A DNA stretch of 64,000 nt. It comes from Chlamydiales bacterium (GTDB lineage Bacteria; Chlamydiota; Chlamydiia; Chlamydiales; JAAKFR01). Every line of letters begins with the position of its first letter. Positions within the stretch are counted from its first letter, which is position 1. Both the position numbers and the translations under genes were made by a program. Of the stretch, positions 51,413-59,445 are shown piece by piece. Location of the stretch: positions 788,893 to 852,892 of the forward strand of contig JAJACK010000001.1 in assembly GCA_022601535.1 (NCBI GenBank). The letters run 5' to 3'. A model generated the notes under the pieces. It saw only the letters and a list, made by a program, of their open reading frames with translations. It made no database searches and had not been told where the DNA came from.

Positions 51413-52504
51413 ATGGGACATTCATCAATCGTTTTTAACGAGCTTTCAATTGAAGGATACGAGCGTGTAGTTGAAGTGACAGAGGAAAAGTCAAACCTCC
51501 ATGCACTTATCGCTATTCACGATACACGGTTAGGACCTGCTTTAGGGGGCATCCGTGCTTATTGCTACGACACTTTTGAACAAGGATTGAACGATGTCCT
51601 TCGTCTCTCACGTGGAATGAGCTATAAATCAGCTGCAACACAGGTTGGAACAGGAGGAGGGAAAAGTGTGATTCTCTTAAAGCCTGGCCAATCAAAAACA
51701 CGCGAGCTTCTACACGCTTTTGGAGAAGCTGTTGAGCTTTTAGAAGGAAGCTACATCTGCGCAGAAGATTTGGGTGTCACGCAAGAAGATCTCACCGCCA
51801 TCGGTGAGAAAACTCGTTACATCGTTGGAACACCTCAAACATCAGGAAATCCTTCATGTTTTACAGCTTGGGGAGTTTTTCGTGGCATTGAAGCTGTTTG
51901 TCAATATCTTTGGGGTACACCTTCTGTTGAAGATCGAGTCATTGCTATTCAGGGGCTTGGAGCCGCCGGATGGTTGTTGTCTCACCATCTTTTTTGGAAT
52001 GGTGCTAGACTGATTGTCACAGATATCGATAAGGAGCAATGCCGACTTGCTGAGCAAGCATTTGGAGCTAAGGTCGTCTCTCCTGAAGAGATTTTGTCTA
52101 CAGAGTGTGATATTTTAGCTCCATGTGCATTAGGAGCGGTCATCAATGAGAAAAGTATTCCCACTCTTAAATGTAAAGCGATTGCAGGGATTGCCAATAA
52201 CCAGCTTCTCAAGCCTGAAGATGGAGAGGCTCTTTTAGAGCGTGGAATTGCCTATGCACCAGACTACGTCCTCAATTCAGGGGGATTAATCAATGTGTCT
52301 ATCGAATTTGAAGAGGGGGGATATGACGCTATTTCTGCGCGGAAAAATGTCGATCGAATTTACAGTTTAATCTTGACGATTTTTGAAACAGCTGAGGAAA
52401 AGAAAGAGTCTACCTATCGTATCGCGGAGCAGATTGCTAGAGATAATCTTGAAAAAGGGATTGGAAGGCGGACAAAACCACCACAGTTTACTTTCCATCA
52501 ATAA
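51413..52504 (+). CDS. ldh: leucine dehydrogenase
   Basis: 363 residues from the ATG at 51413, preceded by GGAGG at nine bases. The family pattern is complete: HDTRLGPALGGIRAY, MSYKSAATQVGTGGGKSVI with the catalytic lysine region, NAD-binding IAIQGLGAAGWLL, and APDYVLNSGGLINV. It interconverts leucine and 2-ketoisocaproate with NAD. The same gene follows ppa on the other strand in Chlamydia. The frame's earlier start at 51374 is not needed. Confidence 0.94.
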   Translation: MGHSSIVFNELSIEGYERVVEVTEEKSNLHALIAIHDTRLGPALGGIRAYCYDTFEQGLNDVLRLSRGMSYKSAATQVGTGGGKSVILLKPGQSKTRELLHAFGEAVELLEGSYICAEDLGVTQEDLTAIGEKTRYIVGTPQTSGNPSCFTAWGVFRGIEAVCQYLWGTPSVEDRVIAIQGLGAAGWLLSHHLFWNGARLIVTDIDKEQCRLAEQAFGAKVVSPEEILSTECDILAPCALGAVINEKSIPTLKCKAIAGIANNQLLKPEDGEALLERGIAYAPDYVLNSGGLINVSIEFEEGGYDAISARKNVDRIYSLILTIFETAEEKKESTYRIAEQIARDNLEKGIGRRTKPPQFTFHQ

Positions 52505-52531
52505 AACTTTTTTGGTATAGTTCCTACTGTC

Positions 52532-55225
52532 ATGAAAAAGATCATCGCGTGCTTTTGGGTCTATTTTTTTAAAGCAGCAATTTGGTTGCGCTATCGACTT
52601 AAAGTTAAAGGGTATAAGGAAGTTATTTCAGAGGTTTTAAGCCATCCGGAAGGGACGATTTTCCTCTCCAACCACACCTCGATGCTCGATGCTATCCTTC
52701 TACTCAGTGTTCTATGGCCTCGGCTGAAGACACGGCCAATTGGAGCAGATTTCATCCAACGCTCTTCGATTCTCCGCTATTTTGTCGAACAGTATAAAAT
52801 ATTTTATATCCCAAGCTTTGATAGTGCGACCAACAGTTATAAACGTCTACTCTACGAAGAAACTTTCTCTGAAATTGTTTCGTGTTTAAAAAACAAAGAG
52901 AGTCTTTTGATCTATCCCTCAGGGATGCTCAAGGTAGATGCTTCTGAGAGCATTGGAGGAAATTCTGGTGTACACGATCTTCTTGCTCGTGCACCAAACT
53001 CCAATGTCGTTTTAGTTCGTATGACAGGGCTTTGGGGGTCAAATTTTTCAAAAGCATTGACTGGAAAATCCCCTGATATTGTCCCCACTTTTCTAAATGG
53101 TATCTCGATTCTCCTCAAAAATCTGATTTTCTTCACACCGAGACGAGAGGTGGAGATTGAGCTTGAGACAGCGCCAAAGGATTTCCCTCGCAAAGCAGAT
53201 AGGCTGACATTAAATCGTTATCTAGAAGAGTGGTTTAACCGCAACGGCCCTGAACCGTTAAAGCTCATTTCTTTTAGCCGTTGGGGAGTGCATCTTCCAA
53301 TTGTCTACCAAAGGCCTAAAGAGAAGGGGGTGAATCTCGATACGATCCCCCAGGCGATTAAAGAGCAAGTGATCAAAGAAGTGGCTGAAATTGCCCATAT
53401 TGCTGAAGAAGAAGTCACACCTGAAAAAGATTTTGCCTTTGATTTAGGGCTCGATTCACTCGACCGCTCTCAACTTGTTTTGATTTTGAAAGAGCAGTTT
53501 GGAGTTTCCCATGTGACAGCGACAGACTTAACAACAGTTGCAAGTATGATGGCATACGCCGCACACCTTCGAGAGGGGAGTGAAGAAGAAGAGGTTGAAG
53601 AGCTTCCCATCTCAAAGTGGTTTCACACGGAACATAGACCCCCTCCCTCCTATCCAAAAGAAGCTTCGACTTTAATCGAAGCCTTTTTACAAACTGCCAC
53701 CAACCTAGATGGTCAAGCCGCAGCAACAGATCAGATGGTGGGAGAAATCTCCTACTCTCGACTTAAGCTCGGAATCATTCTTTTCGCTCGCTATATCAAG
53801 AGATTGCCAGATAAGTCTATCGGCATTATGTTACCCGCTTCTATCGCTGCGAACATGTTGACTCTTGCTGTCCAATTGGGAGGTAAAGTTCCAGTTATGA
53901 TCAACTGGACACTGGGATCGCGCAATCTCGATGCAATTTTACAGCAAACTAAATTAGAAACAGTGATCAGCTCTTGGAAGTTTCTAGACCGTCTTGATAA
54001 CGCTGAATTTGGGAAAGTCAATGAAACAATCCTCTTAGTTGAAAAGATTAAAAACACGTTCACCCTTCGAGAGAAACTTTCAGCAAAATTACTTGCAAGA
54101 AAGTCACCCAAAGCAATTTTGAAAGCACTTGAAGCGGAGACGATCAAGAGTGACGACGAAGCTGTTATTTTATTTACAAGTGGAACAGAGAGTTTGCCAA
54201 AAGGGGTTCCTCTTTCGCACCGCAACCTGATGGAAAATCAACGAGGAGCATTCAACCTCTTTGAGATGAAGAAAAATGATGTCATGCTCGGTTTTCTTCC
54301 CCCATTTCATTCATTTGGTTTTTCTATCACAGGTCTTTTCCCCTTAATTATTGGAATGCGTGTAGCCTATTACGCCGATCCAACAAACGGGAGACAAATA
54401 GCCAATCAAATCCATCGTTGGAAAGTGACACTCATCTGCTCCCCTCCAACCTTCTTAAAATTCCTCTTTCGCGCCTCAATGGGAGAGAAACTCAGCTCTA
54501 TCAGGGGGATTATCTCAGGAGCTGAGAAAGCGAGCGATGATTTAATTGAAAAGATCTACTCTCTCAACTCAGAGATTCAATTTTTAGAAGGGTATGGAAT
54601 TACCGAATGTGCTCCCATTTTAACAATCAACCAACGAAATCTCAATCACATTGGTGTGGGAAAACCTCTTTCTCAAGTCGATCTAACCATAGTCAAACCA
54701 GACACCTTAGAGCCACTTCCCCCTGGAGAACCAGGTTTGATTTTGGCAAGAGGGCCAAATATTTTTTCCGGCTATTTGGAAAAAACCGCTAAATCCCCTT
54801 TTGTTGAAGTAGATGGAAAGACATGGTACAACACAGGCGATCTAGGTTCTATCGATAAGGAAGGGTGTTTAACGCTCACCGGCCGCTTAAAACGGTTTAT
54901 TAAAATCGGTGGAGAGATGGTGAGTCTTGGAGCTATTGAGACAGTTCTATTAGAAGAAGCAAAAGAGCGGGGATGGGAAGTCAACCCCGATATTTCACCT
55001 TTAGCTGTCATTGCGCTTGAAGAAGAGGGAAAAAAGGGGGAGCTCCACTTTTTTTCCACCTTTGAAGCAGATAAAAATGAGCTCAACTCAATTCTAAAAG
55101 AGAAAGGAATGAGTAATCTCATTCGTCTCCATACTGTTCACAAAGTGCATGTGATCCCTAAGCTTGGAACTGGAAAGATCGATTACCGCTCACTGACAAA
55201 AAAATTGCAGGAACAAGATGGTTGA
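52532..55225 (+). CDS. PlsC-type acyltransferase / acyl carrier protein / acyl-ACP synthetase fusion
   Basis: 897 residues in three parts. Residues 1-250 are a PlsC-like acyltransferase with NHTSMLD (H48-x4-D53) and IYPSGMLK in place of the usual FPEG motif. Residues 270-350 look like an acyl carrier protein with DLGLDSLDRSQL, serine 309 being the phosphopantetheine site. Residues 375-897 are an AMP-forming ligase with ILFTSGTESLPKG, GYGITECAP, YNTGDLG and a C-terminal catalytic Lys in GTGKIDYR. It should activate fatty acids, load them on its own carrier and acylate lysophospholipid. In Chlamydia the acyltransferase and ligase are, as I recall, separate adjacent genes. cysS overlaps by eight bases. 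Confidence 0.88.
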   Translation: MKKIIACFWVYFFKAAIWLRYRLKVKGYKEVISEVLSHPEGTIFLSNHTSMLDAILLLSVLWPRLKTRPIGADFIQRSSILRYFVEQYKIFYIPSFDSATNSYKRLLYEETFSEIVSCLKNKESLLIYPSGMLKVDASESIGGNSGVHDLLARAPNSNVVLVRMTGLWGSNFSKALTGKSPDIVPTFLNGISILLKNLIFFTPRREVEIELETAPKDFPRKADRLTLNRYLEEWFNRNGPEPLKLISFSRWGVHLPIVYQRPKEKGVNLDTIPQAIKEQVIKEVAEIAHIAEEEVTPEKDFAFDLGLDSLDRSQLVLILKEQFGVSHVTATDLTTVASMMAYAAHLREGSEEEEVEELPISKWFHTEHRPPPSYPKEASTLIEAFLQTATNLDGQAAATDQMVGEISYSRLKLGIILFARYIKRLPDKSIGIMLPASIAANMLTLAVQLGGKVPVMINWTLGSRNLDAILQQTKLETVISSWKFLDRLDNAEFGKVNETILLVEKIKNTFTLREKLSAKLLARKSPKAILKALEAETIKSDDEAVILFTSGTESLPKGVPLSHRNLMENQRGAFNLFEMKKNDVMLGFLPPFHSFGFSITGLFPLIIGMRVAYYADPTNGRQIANQIHRWKVTLICSPPTFLKFLFRASMGEKLSSIRGIISGAEKASDDLIEKIYSLNSEIQFLEGYGITECAPILTINQRNLNHIGVGKPLSQVDLTIVKPDTLEPLPPGEPGLILARGPNIFSGYLEKTAKSPFVEVDGKTWYNTGDLGSIDKEGCLTLTGRLKRFIKIGGEMVSLGAIETVLLEEAKERGWEVNPDISPLAVIALEEEGKKGELHFFSTFEADKNELNSILKEKGMSNLIRLHTVHKVHVIPKLGTGKIDYRSLTKKLQEQDG

Positions 55226-56636
55226 TAAAAACCTTCCTCTCCGTTTTTACAACACAGAGAAACGGGAAAAAGAACTCTTTCAACCCTCCGATACGAAGAA
55301 TGTTAAAATATATACATGTGGCCCTACAGTCTATCACTTTGCCCATATTGGAAATTTCCGCACCTATGTATTTGAAGACCTTCTCAGGCGCACCTTAAAA
55401 TTCTTCGATTACCAAGTGACGCAAGTGATGAACATCACCGATGTTGACGACAAAACGATTCGGGGGGCGACCGAATCCAACGTCTCTTTAGCCGACTATA
55501 TTCAGCCTTACAAAAATGCCTTTTTTGTCGATCTCAATGACCTTGGGATTGAGAAAGTTGAACACTACCCATGCGCTACAGATTACATTCATCATATGAT
55601 CGATTTTATCCAAAAATTGATCGATAAAGGGCACGCCTATCAAAGCTCAAAAGATAAAAGCGTCTATTTTGCCATCGACAAATGTCCTCGTTACGGTCGT
55701 CTCTCACACCTCAAACTGTCAGAATTAAAGATAGGAGCGAGTGATGCAGATGAGTATGACAAAGAAAATATAGGCGATTTTGTCCTTTGGAAAGCGTACA
55801 ACGAAGAGCGGGATGGATCTGTTTATTGGGAAAGTCCTTTTGGCCCTGGCCGTCCAGGCTGGCACCTTGAGTGTTCTGCCATGGCGATGAACCTACTTGG
55901 TGAAACCATCGATCTTCATTGCGGTGCTGTCGACAATATTTTTCCCCACCACGAAAACGAAATAGCGCAATCAGAGTGCCTCTCTGGTCAATGTTTTGTC
56001 CGCCACTGGCTCCACTCTGAACACCTCATTGTAAATGGAAAGAAGATGTCCAAAAGTCTTGGCAACTTCTATACACTCCGCGACCTTCTTAAAAAAGGAT
56101 ATAGCGGAACCGAAGTGCGCTACATGCTTTTGCACACACACTACCGCACCCAGCTCAACTTCACATTTGAAGGGATGGAAGGGGCAAAACATTCACTTGA
56201 GAGGCTCAACGGCTTTACAAAAAGAGTACAAGAGATCGCCGATAGCAAAATCGTCCCCTCTCACTCCATTTCGACAGAGGAAGCCCACTCCAAATTTTGC
56301 CAAGCACTTGCCGATGATCTCAATATCTCAGTTGCCCTGTCTGTTATTTTTGATTTGATGCGCGAGGTGAATGTTGGGCTAGACAAAGGGAATCTCAACG
56401 GGGGGGATGCATACGAAGTGCTCTGCCTACTTGAGCAATTCAACAGAGTGCTCGGAGTGCTCAATTTTGAACAAGAAGAAGGACCACCTCGCTACCTTAT
56501 AGAGATGTTAGAGAAAAGAGAACAAGCACGAAAAGATAAAGATTGGGAACTCTCTGACAAGCTCCGCAACGAGATCCACGCCTCAGGCTACCTCATCGAA
56601 GATACCCCCCAAGGGGTACGCCTCAAGAAGCATTGA
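55218..56636 (+). CDS. cysS: cysteinyl-tRNA synthetase
   Basis: 472 residues, class I. The HIGH-equivalent is YHFAHIGNFRTYVFED, after the zinc ligand in YTCGPTVY. GRPGWHLECSAMA supplies another zinc ligand, and KMSKSLGNF is the KMSKS loop. LHCGAVDNIFPHHENEIAQSE is split between strand and metal site and typical for CysRS. It charges tRNA-Cys, whose gene lies at 20231-20301. It overlaps the acyltransferase-ligase fusion gene by eight bases. Its stop overlaps the small membrane protein gene on the other strand by 14 bases. Confidence 0.97.
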   Translation: MVDKNLPLRFYNTEKREKELFQPSDTKNVKIYTCGPTVYHFAHIGNFRTYVFEDLLRRTLKFFDYQVTQVMNITDVDDKTIRGATESNVSLADYIQPYKNAFFVDLNDLGIEKVEHYPCATDYIHHMIDFIQKLIDKGHAYQSSKDKSVYFAIDKCPRYGRLSHLKLSELKIGASDADEYDKENIGDFVLWKAYNEERDGSVYWESPFGPGRPGWHLECSAMAMNLLGETIDLHCGAVDNIFPHHENEIAQSECLSGQCFVRHWLHSEHLIVNGKKMSKSLGNFYTLRDLLKKGYSGTEVRYMLLHTHYRTQLNFTFEGMEGAKHSLERLNGFTKRVQEIADSKIVPSHSISTEEAHSKFCQALADDLNISVALSVIFDLMREVNVGLDKGNLNGGDAYEVLCLLEQFNRVLGVLNFEQEEGPPRYLIEMLEKREQARKDKDWELSDKLRNEIHASGYLIEDTPQGVRLKKH

Positions 56637-56934
56637 AAGACCTATATTCAAGCTCGTCTTCGATACAATTCTGACAAGTTGCCAAAACTGTGCCGCCAAC
56701 AATTCCACCTCCCAACCCTAAAAAGACGTATTTTGTTATAACAGGTAAATGGAGATGACCGTGCATTGCTAAAGCCCCACAAATGAGCATTGCAACCGCT
56801 CCGATTAAGATAATTGCAAGAGCTATACTAGAACAGCAAGCAATCTCTGATTGCATCCTTTCATAAGCCTGGAAACTATCTTCTGTTTGACTACTTCTAG
56901 AACTTTCTATATCACTGTTTCTCATAACAAACAT
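56623..56934 (-). CDS. small bilobed membrane protein, Inc-like candidate (103 aa)
   Basis: 103 residues. A polar, serine-rich N-terminus of about 34 residues precedes two hydrophobic segments (SIALAIILIGAVAMLICGAL and YVFLGLGGGIVGGTVLATC) joined by a short loop. The pattern GAVAMLICGALAMHG...LGLGGGI repeats in the 81-aa protein at 57437-57682, so the two are paralogues on either side of a DUF1801 gene. A tight two-helix hairpin is the usual shape of chlamydial Inc proteins. No homology-based function is recognised. Confidence 0.65.
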   Translation of the reverse strand: MFVMRNSDIESSRSSQTEDSFQAYERMQSEIACCSSIALAIILIGAVAMLICGALAMHGHLHLPVITKYVFLGLGGGIVGGTVLATCQNCIEDELEYRSFNAS

Positions 56935-57003
56935 TGTATCATTATTATATTAATAAAATATTAAATATTTATTAAAATAGAGCTGTTTATGTGTTAAGTT
57001 TTT

Positions 57004-57408
57004 TTAATGAATATGATAGGTGAGGGCTATGGCAAAGCAATCGCGTAGCTCAGCTTCAGGAAGGGGATCTTTTTCTGAAAAGATGATTGCTCGGTTCCCC
57101 TCATAAGTGAATAAAGAGCCAAACTTAGCTTTGAATTGGCCAATCAGAGTTGTTCTGCAGTTGAAATAGATCGCGTACACTTTAGGATTAGATTTTTTCC
57201 AATCGATACGAATTGTGCTGCCACTTTTTGTTTTCACTGTGAGGTAACTCGGCTCTCCCCACTTGAGTGTCTCTTTCAGGGGGCCGGCAGAAGAGATCTC
57301 TTCTGCTGTCTGAAAAATCAACTCCCGTATTTTAAGAAGCTTGGTTTTAAATGGCTCAGGGTATGAGTCAAATTTATTTTTTACTTTTTTATCTTTAATG
57401 CTTTTCAC
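57004..57408 (-). CDS. DUF1801 (YdhG-like) domain protein
   Basis: 134 residues, soluble. The pattern YPEPFKTKLLKIRELIF, PLKETLKWGEPSYLT, then a short beta region and AIIFSEKDPLP with a final helix is that of DUF1801 proteins, small YdhG-like folds of unknown biochemical role that are common in free-living bacteria. It has no counterpart at this place in Chlamydiaceae as far as I recall, so it may be acquired. It lies between two paralogous small membrane protein genes on the same strand. Confidence 0.75.
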   Translation of the reverse strand: MKSIKDKKVKNKFDSYPEPFKTKLLKIRELIFQTAEEISSAGPLKETLKWGEPSYLTVKTKSGSTIRIDWKKSNPKVYAIYFNCRTTLIGQFKAKFGSLFTYEGNRAIIFSEKDPLPEAELRDCFAIALTYHIH

Positions 57409-57436
57409 AATCTACTCAAAAATAGAAAGAAACCTA

Positions 57437-57682
57437 TCAAACCCCTTTACTGAGATGGTTTTTTGGGAAAAAAAAGGCATTGGCGACAGATAAGGTCGAT
57501 CCAATTAAAATGCCTCCTCCTAACCCTAAAAGAGCGGCTTGTCCAATCGGCCCAACCGGTAATCTCCCCATCATTCCTAGGACCCCGCAACATAACATTG
57601 TCACCGCTCCAACCGAAAGAACTGAAATCAGTATGACGTCTCGTAAAGTAAAATTTTTATTTTGATCAATTGATAGCGTCAT
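57437..57682 (-). CDS. small bilobed membrane protein, paralogue (81 aa)
   Basis: 81 residues, with two hydrophobic segments (VILISVLSVGAVTMLCCGVL and a Gly-rich ALLGLGGGILIGSTLSVA). The segment GAVTMLCCGVLGMMGRLP...LLGLGGGI aligns with the 103-aa protein at 56623-56934 over the whole membrane hairpin, but N- and C-terminal tails are unrelated. It is the third small two-helix protein in the window. Function unknown; an inclusion-membrane role is inferred only from shape. Confidence 0.62.
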   Translation of the reverse strand: MTLSIDQNKNFTLRDVILISVLSVGAVTMLCCGVLGMMGRLPVGPIGQAALLGLGGGILIGSTLSVANAFFFPKNHLSKGV

Positions 57683-57731
57683 AATTTAAACCTTTGGTTT
57701 TTAGTATAAATTATAAACTAAATAGGGCTTA

Positions 57732-59291
57732 TTATTCAATATTGTTTGATTTTCTCATAATAGGGAAATAAATTACATCACGGATCGAAGAGGCGTTGGT
57801 AAAGAGCATTGCCAACCGGTCGAGCCCAATGCCAATCCCCGAAGCAGGTGGCATTCCTTGGCAGATTGATTCGACAAATTCTTCATCAAGTGGATGCGCT
57901 TCTTCATCGCCTGCTTCTAATTTTGCAGCTTGCTCTTCGAGCAGTGTTCGTTGGATGATGGGGTCATTGAGCTCTGTATAGGCGTTGCACAGTTCGCGAC
58001 CGAGGAAAAAGCTTTCAAATCGTTCGACAAACCCTTCTTCCCGCAGTTTCGGGTCTCGATGTGGTTTGCAAAGAGGAGTCGTTTCGATGGGGTGGTCTGT
58101 AATATGGTGGGGTTGGACCAGTTTTGTTGAGACGAGCTCGTCAAAAAGAAGGGCGATGAGTCCTCCTCTTGGGGCTTTGTTGATAAAGGCGTGGTCCACC
58201 TCTGTTTGATCCATCAAGATTTTGCGCATCTGAGCATCACTCAGTTGATCGGGGTCATGGTTGGCATATGTTTTGATGCTCTCGGTCATCGTCATTCGCT
58301 TCCAAGGTGCTGTGACATCGACCATGACATCTTCATAAGGAATTTTAGTGGTGCCTAGGAGTTCTTGTGCAATTTTCTCAATCAGTTTTTCCACAAATTC
58401 CATCATGTCGTTGTAGTCCCAATAGGCAGCATACGCCTCGAGCATCGTGAATTCAGGGTTGTGTGTTCGGTCAATTCCTTCATTGCGAAAGACTTTTCCA
58501 ATTTCATAGATCCGTTCAACGCCACCGACCAGGATTTTTTTGAGCGCAATTTCAAGAGAGATCCGCAAAAAGACATCTTGTTCAACGGCGTGGATATGAG
58601 TGGTGAAGGGGCGCGCTTCAGCTCCACCGTAAATATTTTGAAGAACAGGGGTCTCCACTTCGAGGAAATGGTACTCTTGAAGAAAGTTGCGGATCACTTG
58701 CATCATCTGGCTTCGGATAGCAAATGTTTCATATACTTCATTGTGGGAGATGAGATCGAGCCACCGTTTCCGGTAGCGCACCTCTTTATCTGTCAAGCCG
58801 CTGTGCTTCTCGGGAAGGGGGAGGAGACTTTTACAAAGAAGGGTCAGCTTTTTGACAAAGAGGGTAAGCTCCCCCTTTTGTGTTCTAAAAAGATGTCCTT
58901 CAACGCCGATGAGATCACCAAGGTCGAGTTTTTTCTCGATGAATTTGAGGGGCTTGACCTCAGAATCATCCTCAAGTCCTTCTACTTTTGAGAGATCACG
59001 ATTGAACATAAGTTGGATTTTATCATTTCCTTCTCGCACATGAGCAAAGGCATTTTTCCCCATTGCACGGAAAAGAATGAGTCGGCCTGCTAAAGAGATG
59101 AGGTCTGTTTTTCCCGCTGCAGCCTCTTCACTATTGCCGACGGTTTCTTTATCGTAGTCAGTTAAGATCTTTTTTGCTGAATGTGTCGGTGTAAATTTAT
59201 GTGGATAAGGTTCTACGCCAAGATCGGTGATCTCTCTCAATTTTTGAGAACGGTTTTTATACTCTTCACTCTTTTGATAACTTGGCTTCAT
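57732..59291 (-). CDS. lysS: lysyl-tRNA synthetase (class II)
   Basis: 519 residues from the ATG at 59291, which follows AGGAGAG at four bases. The N-terminal OB fold (LAGRLILFRAMGKNAFAHV) is followed by class II motifs: motif 2 in GKVFRNEGIDRTHNPEFTM and motif 3 in GIGIGLDRLAMLFTN. A frame extends to 59336, but that start has no ribosome binding site and precedes the family start. Its ATG overlaps the stop of a 45-residue membrane protein gene (ATGA). EpmA, its truncated paralogue, is encoded at 14558-15421. Confidence 0.97.
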   Translation of the reverse strand: MKPSYQKSEEYKNRSQKLREITDLGVEPYPHKFTPTHSAKKILTDYDKETVGNSEEAAAGKTDLISLAGRLILFRAMGKNAFAHVREGNDKIQLMFNRDLSKVEGLEDDSEVKPLKFIEKKLDLGDLIGVEGHLFRTQKGELTLFVKKLTLLCKSLLPLPEKHSGLTDKEVRYRKRWLDLISHNEVYETFAIRSQMMQVIRNFLQEYHFLEVETPVLQNIYGGAEARPFTTHIHAVEQDVFLRISLEIALKKILVGGVERIYEIGKVFRNEGIDRTHNPEFTMLEAYAAYWDYNDMMEFVEKLIEKIAQELLGTTKIPYEDVMVDVTAPWKRMTMTESIKTYANHDPDQLSDAQMRKILMDQTEVDHAFINKAPRGGLIALLFDELVSTKLVQPHHITDHPIETTPLCKPHRDPKLREEGFVERFESFFLGRELCNAYTELNDPIIQRTLLEEQAAKLEAGDEEAHPLDEEFVESICQGMPPASGIGIGLDRLAMLFTNASSIRDVIYFPIMRKSNNIE

Positions 59292-59425
59292 TGACTCTCC
59301 TGTTTGGTAAATCCACTCCGATTTTGAGTCAGCCATAGGTAGGGGTAGAGGGATAAGACAAGGGTGACAGCTCCTACCAAGATGACTGCAATCAAAAATA
59401 TTTTTGTGTGCGAAGTCGACCTCAT
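59288..59425 (-). CDS. tiny membrane protein coupled to lysS (45 aa)
   Basis: 45 residues: basic start (MRSTSHTKIF), one membrane helix (LIAVILVGAVTLVLSLYPYL) and a short polar tail. Its TGA overlaps the ATG of lysS (ATGA), which argues for real translation and for coupling. No strong ribosome binding site is seen before its ATG. It begins 20 bases after the priA stop. No family is recognised. Confidence 0.5.
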   Translation of the reverse strand: MRSTSHTKIFLIAVILVGAVTLVLSLYPYLWLTQNRSGFTKQESQ

Positions 59426-59445
59426 AGGGAGGAGTTTACCAACCT

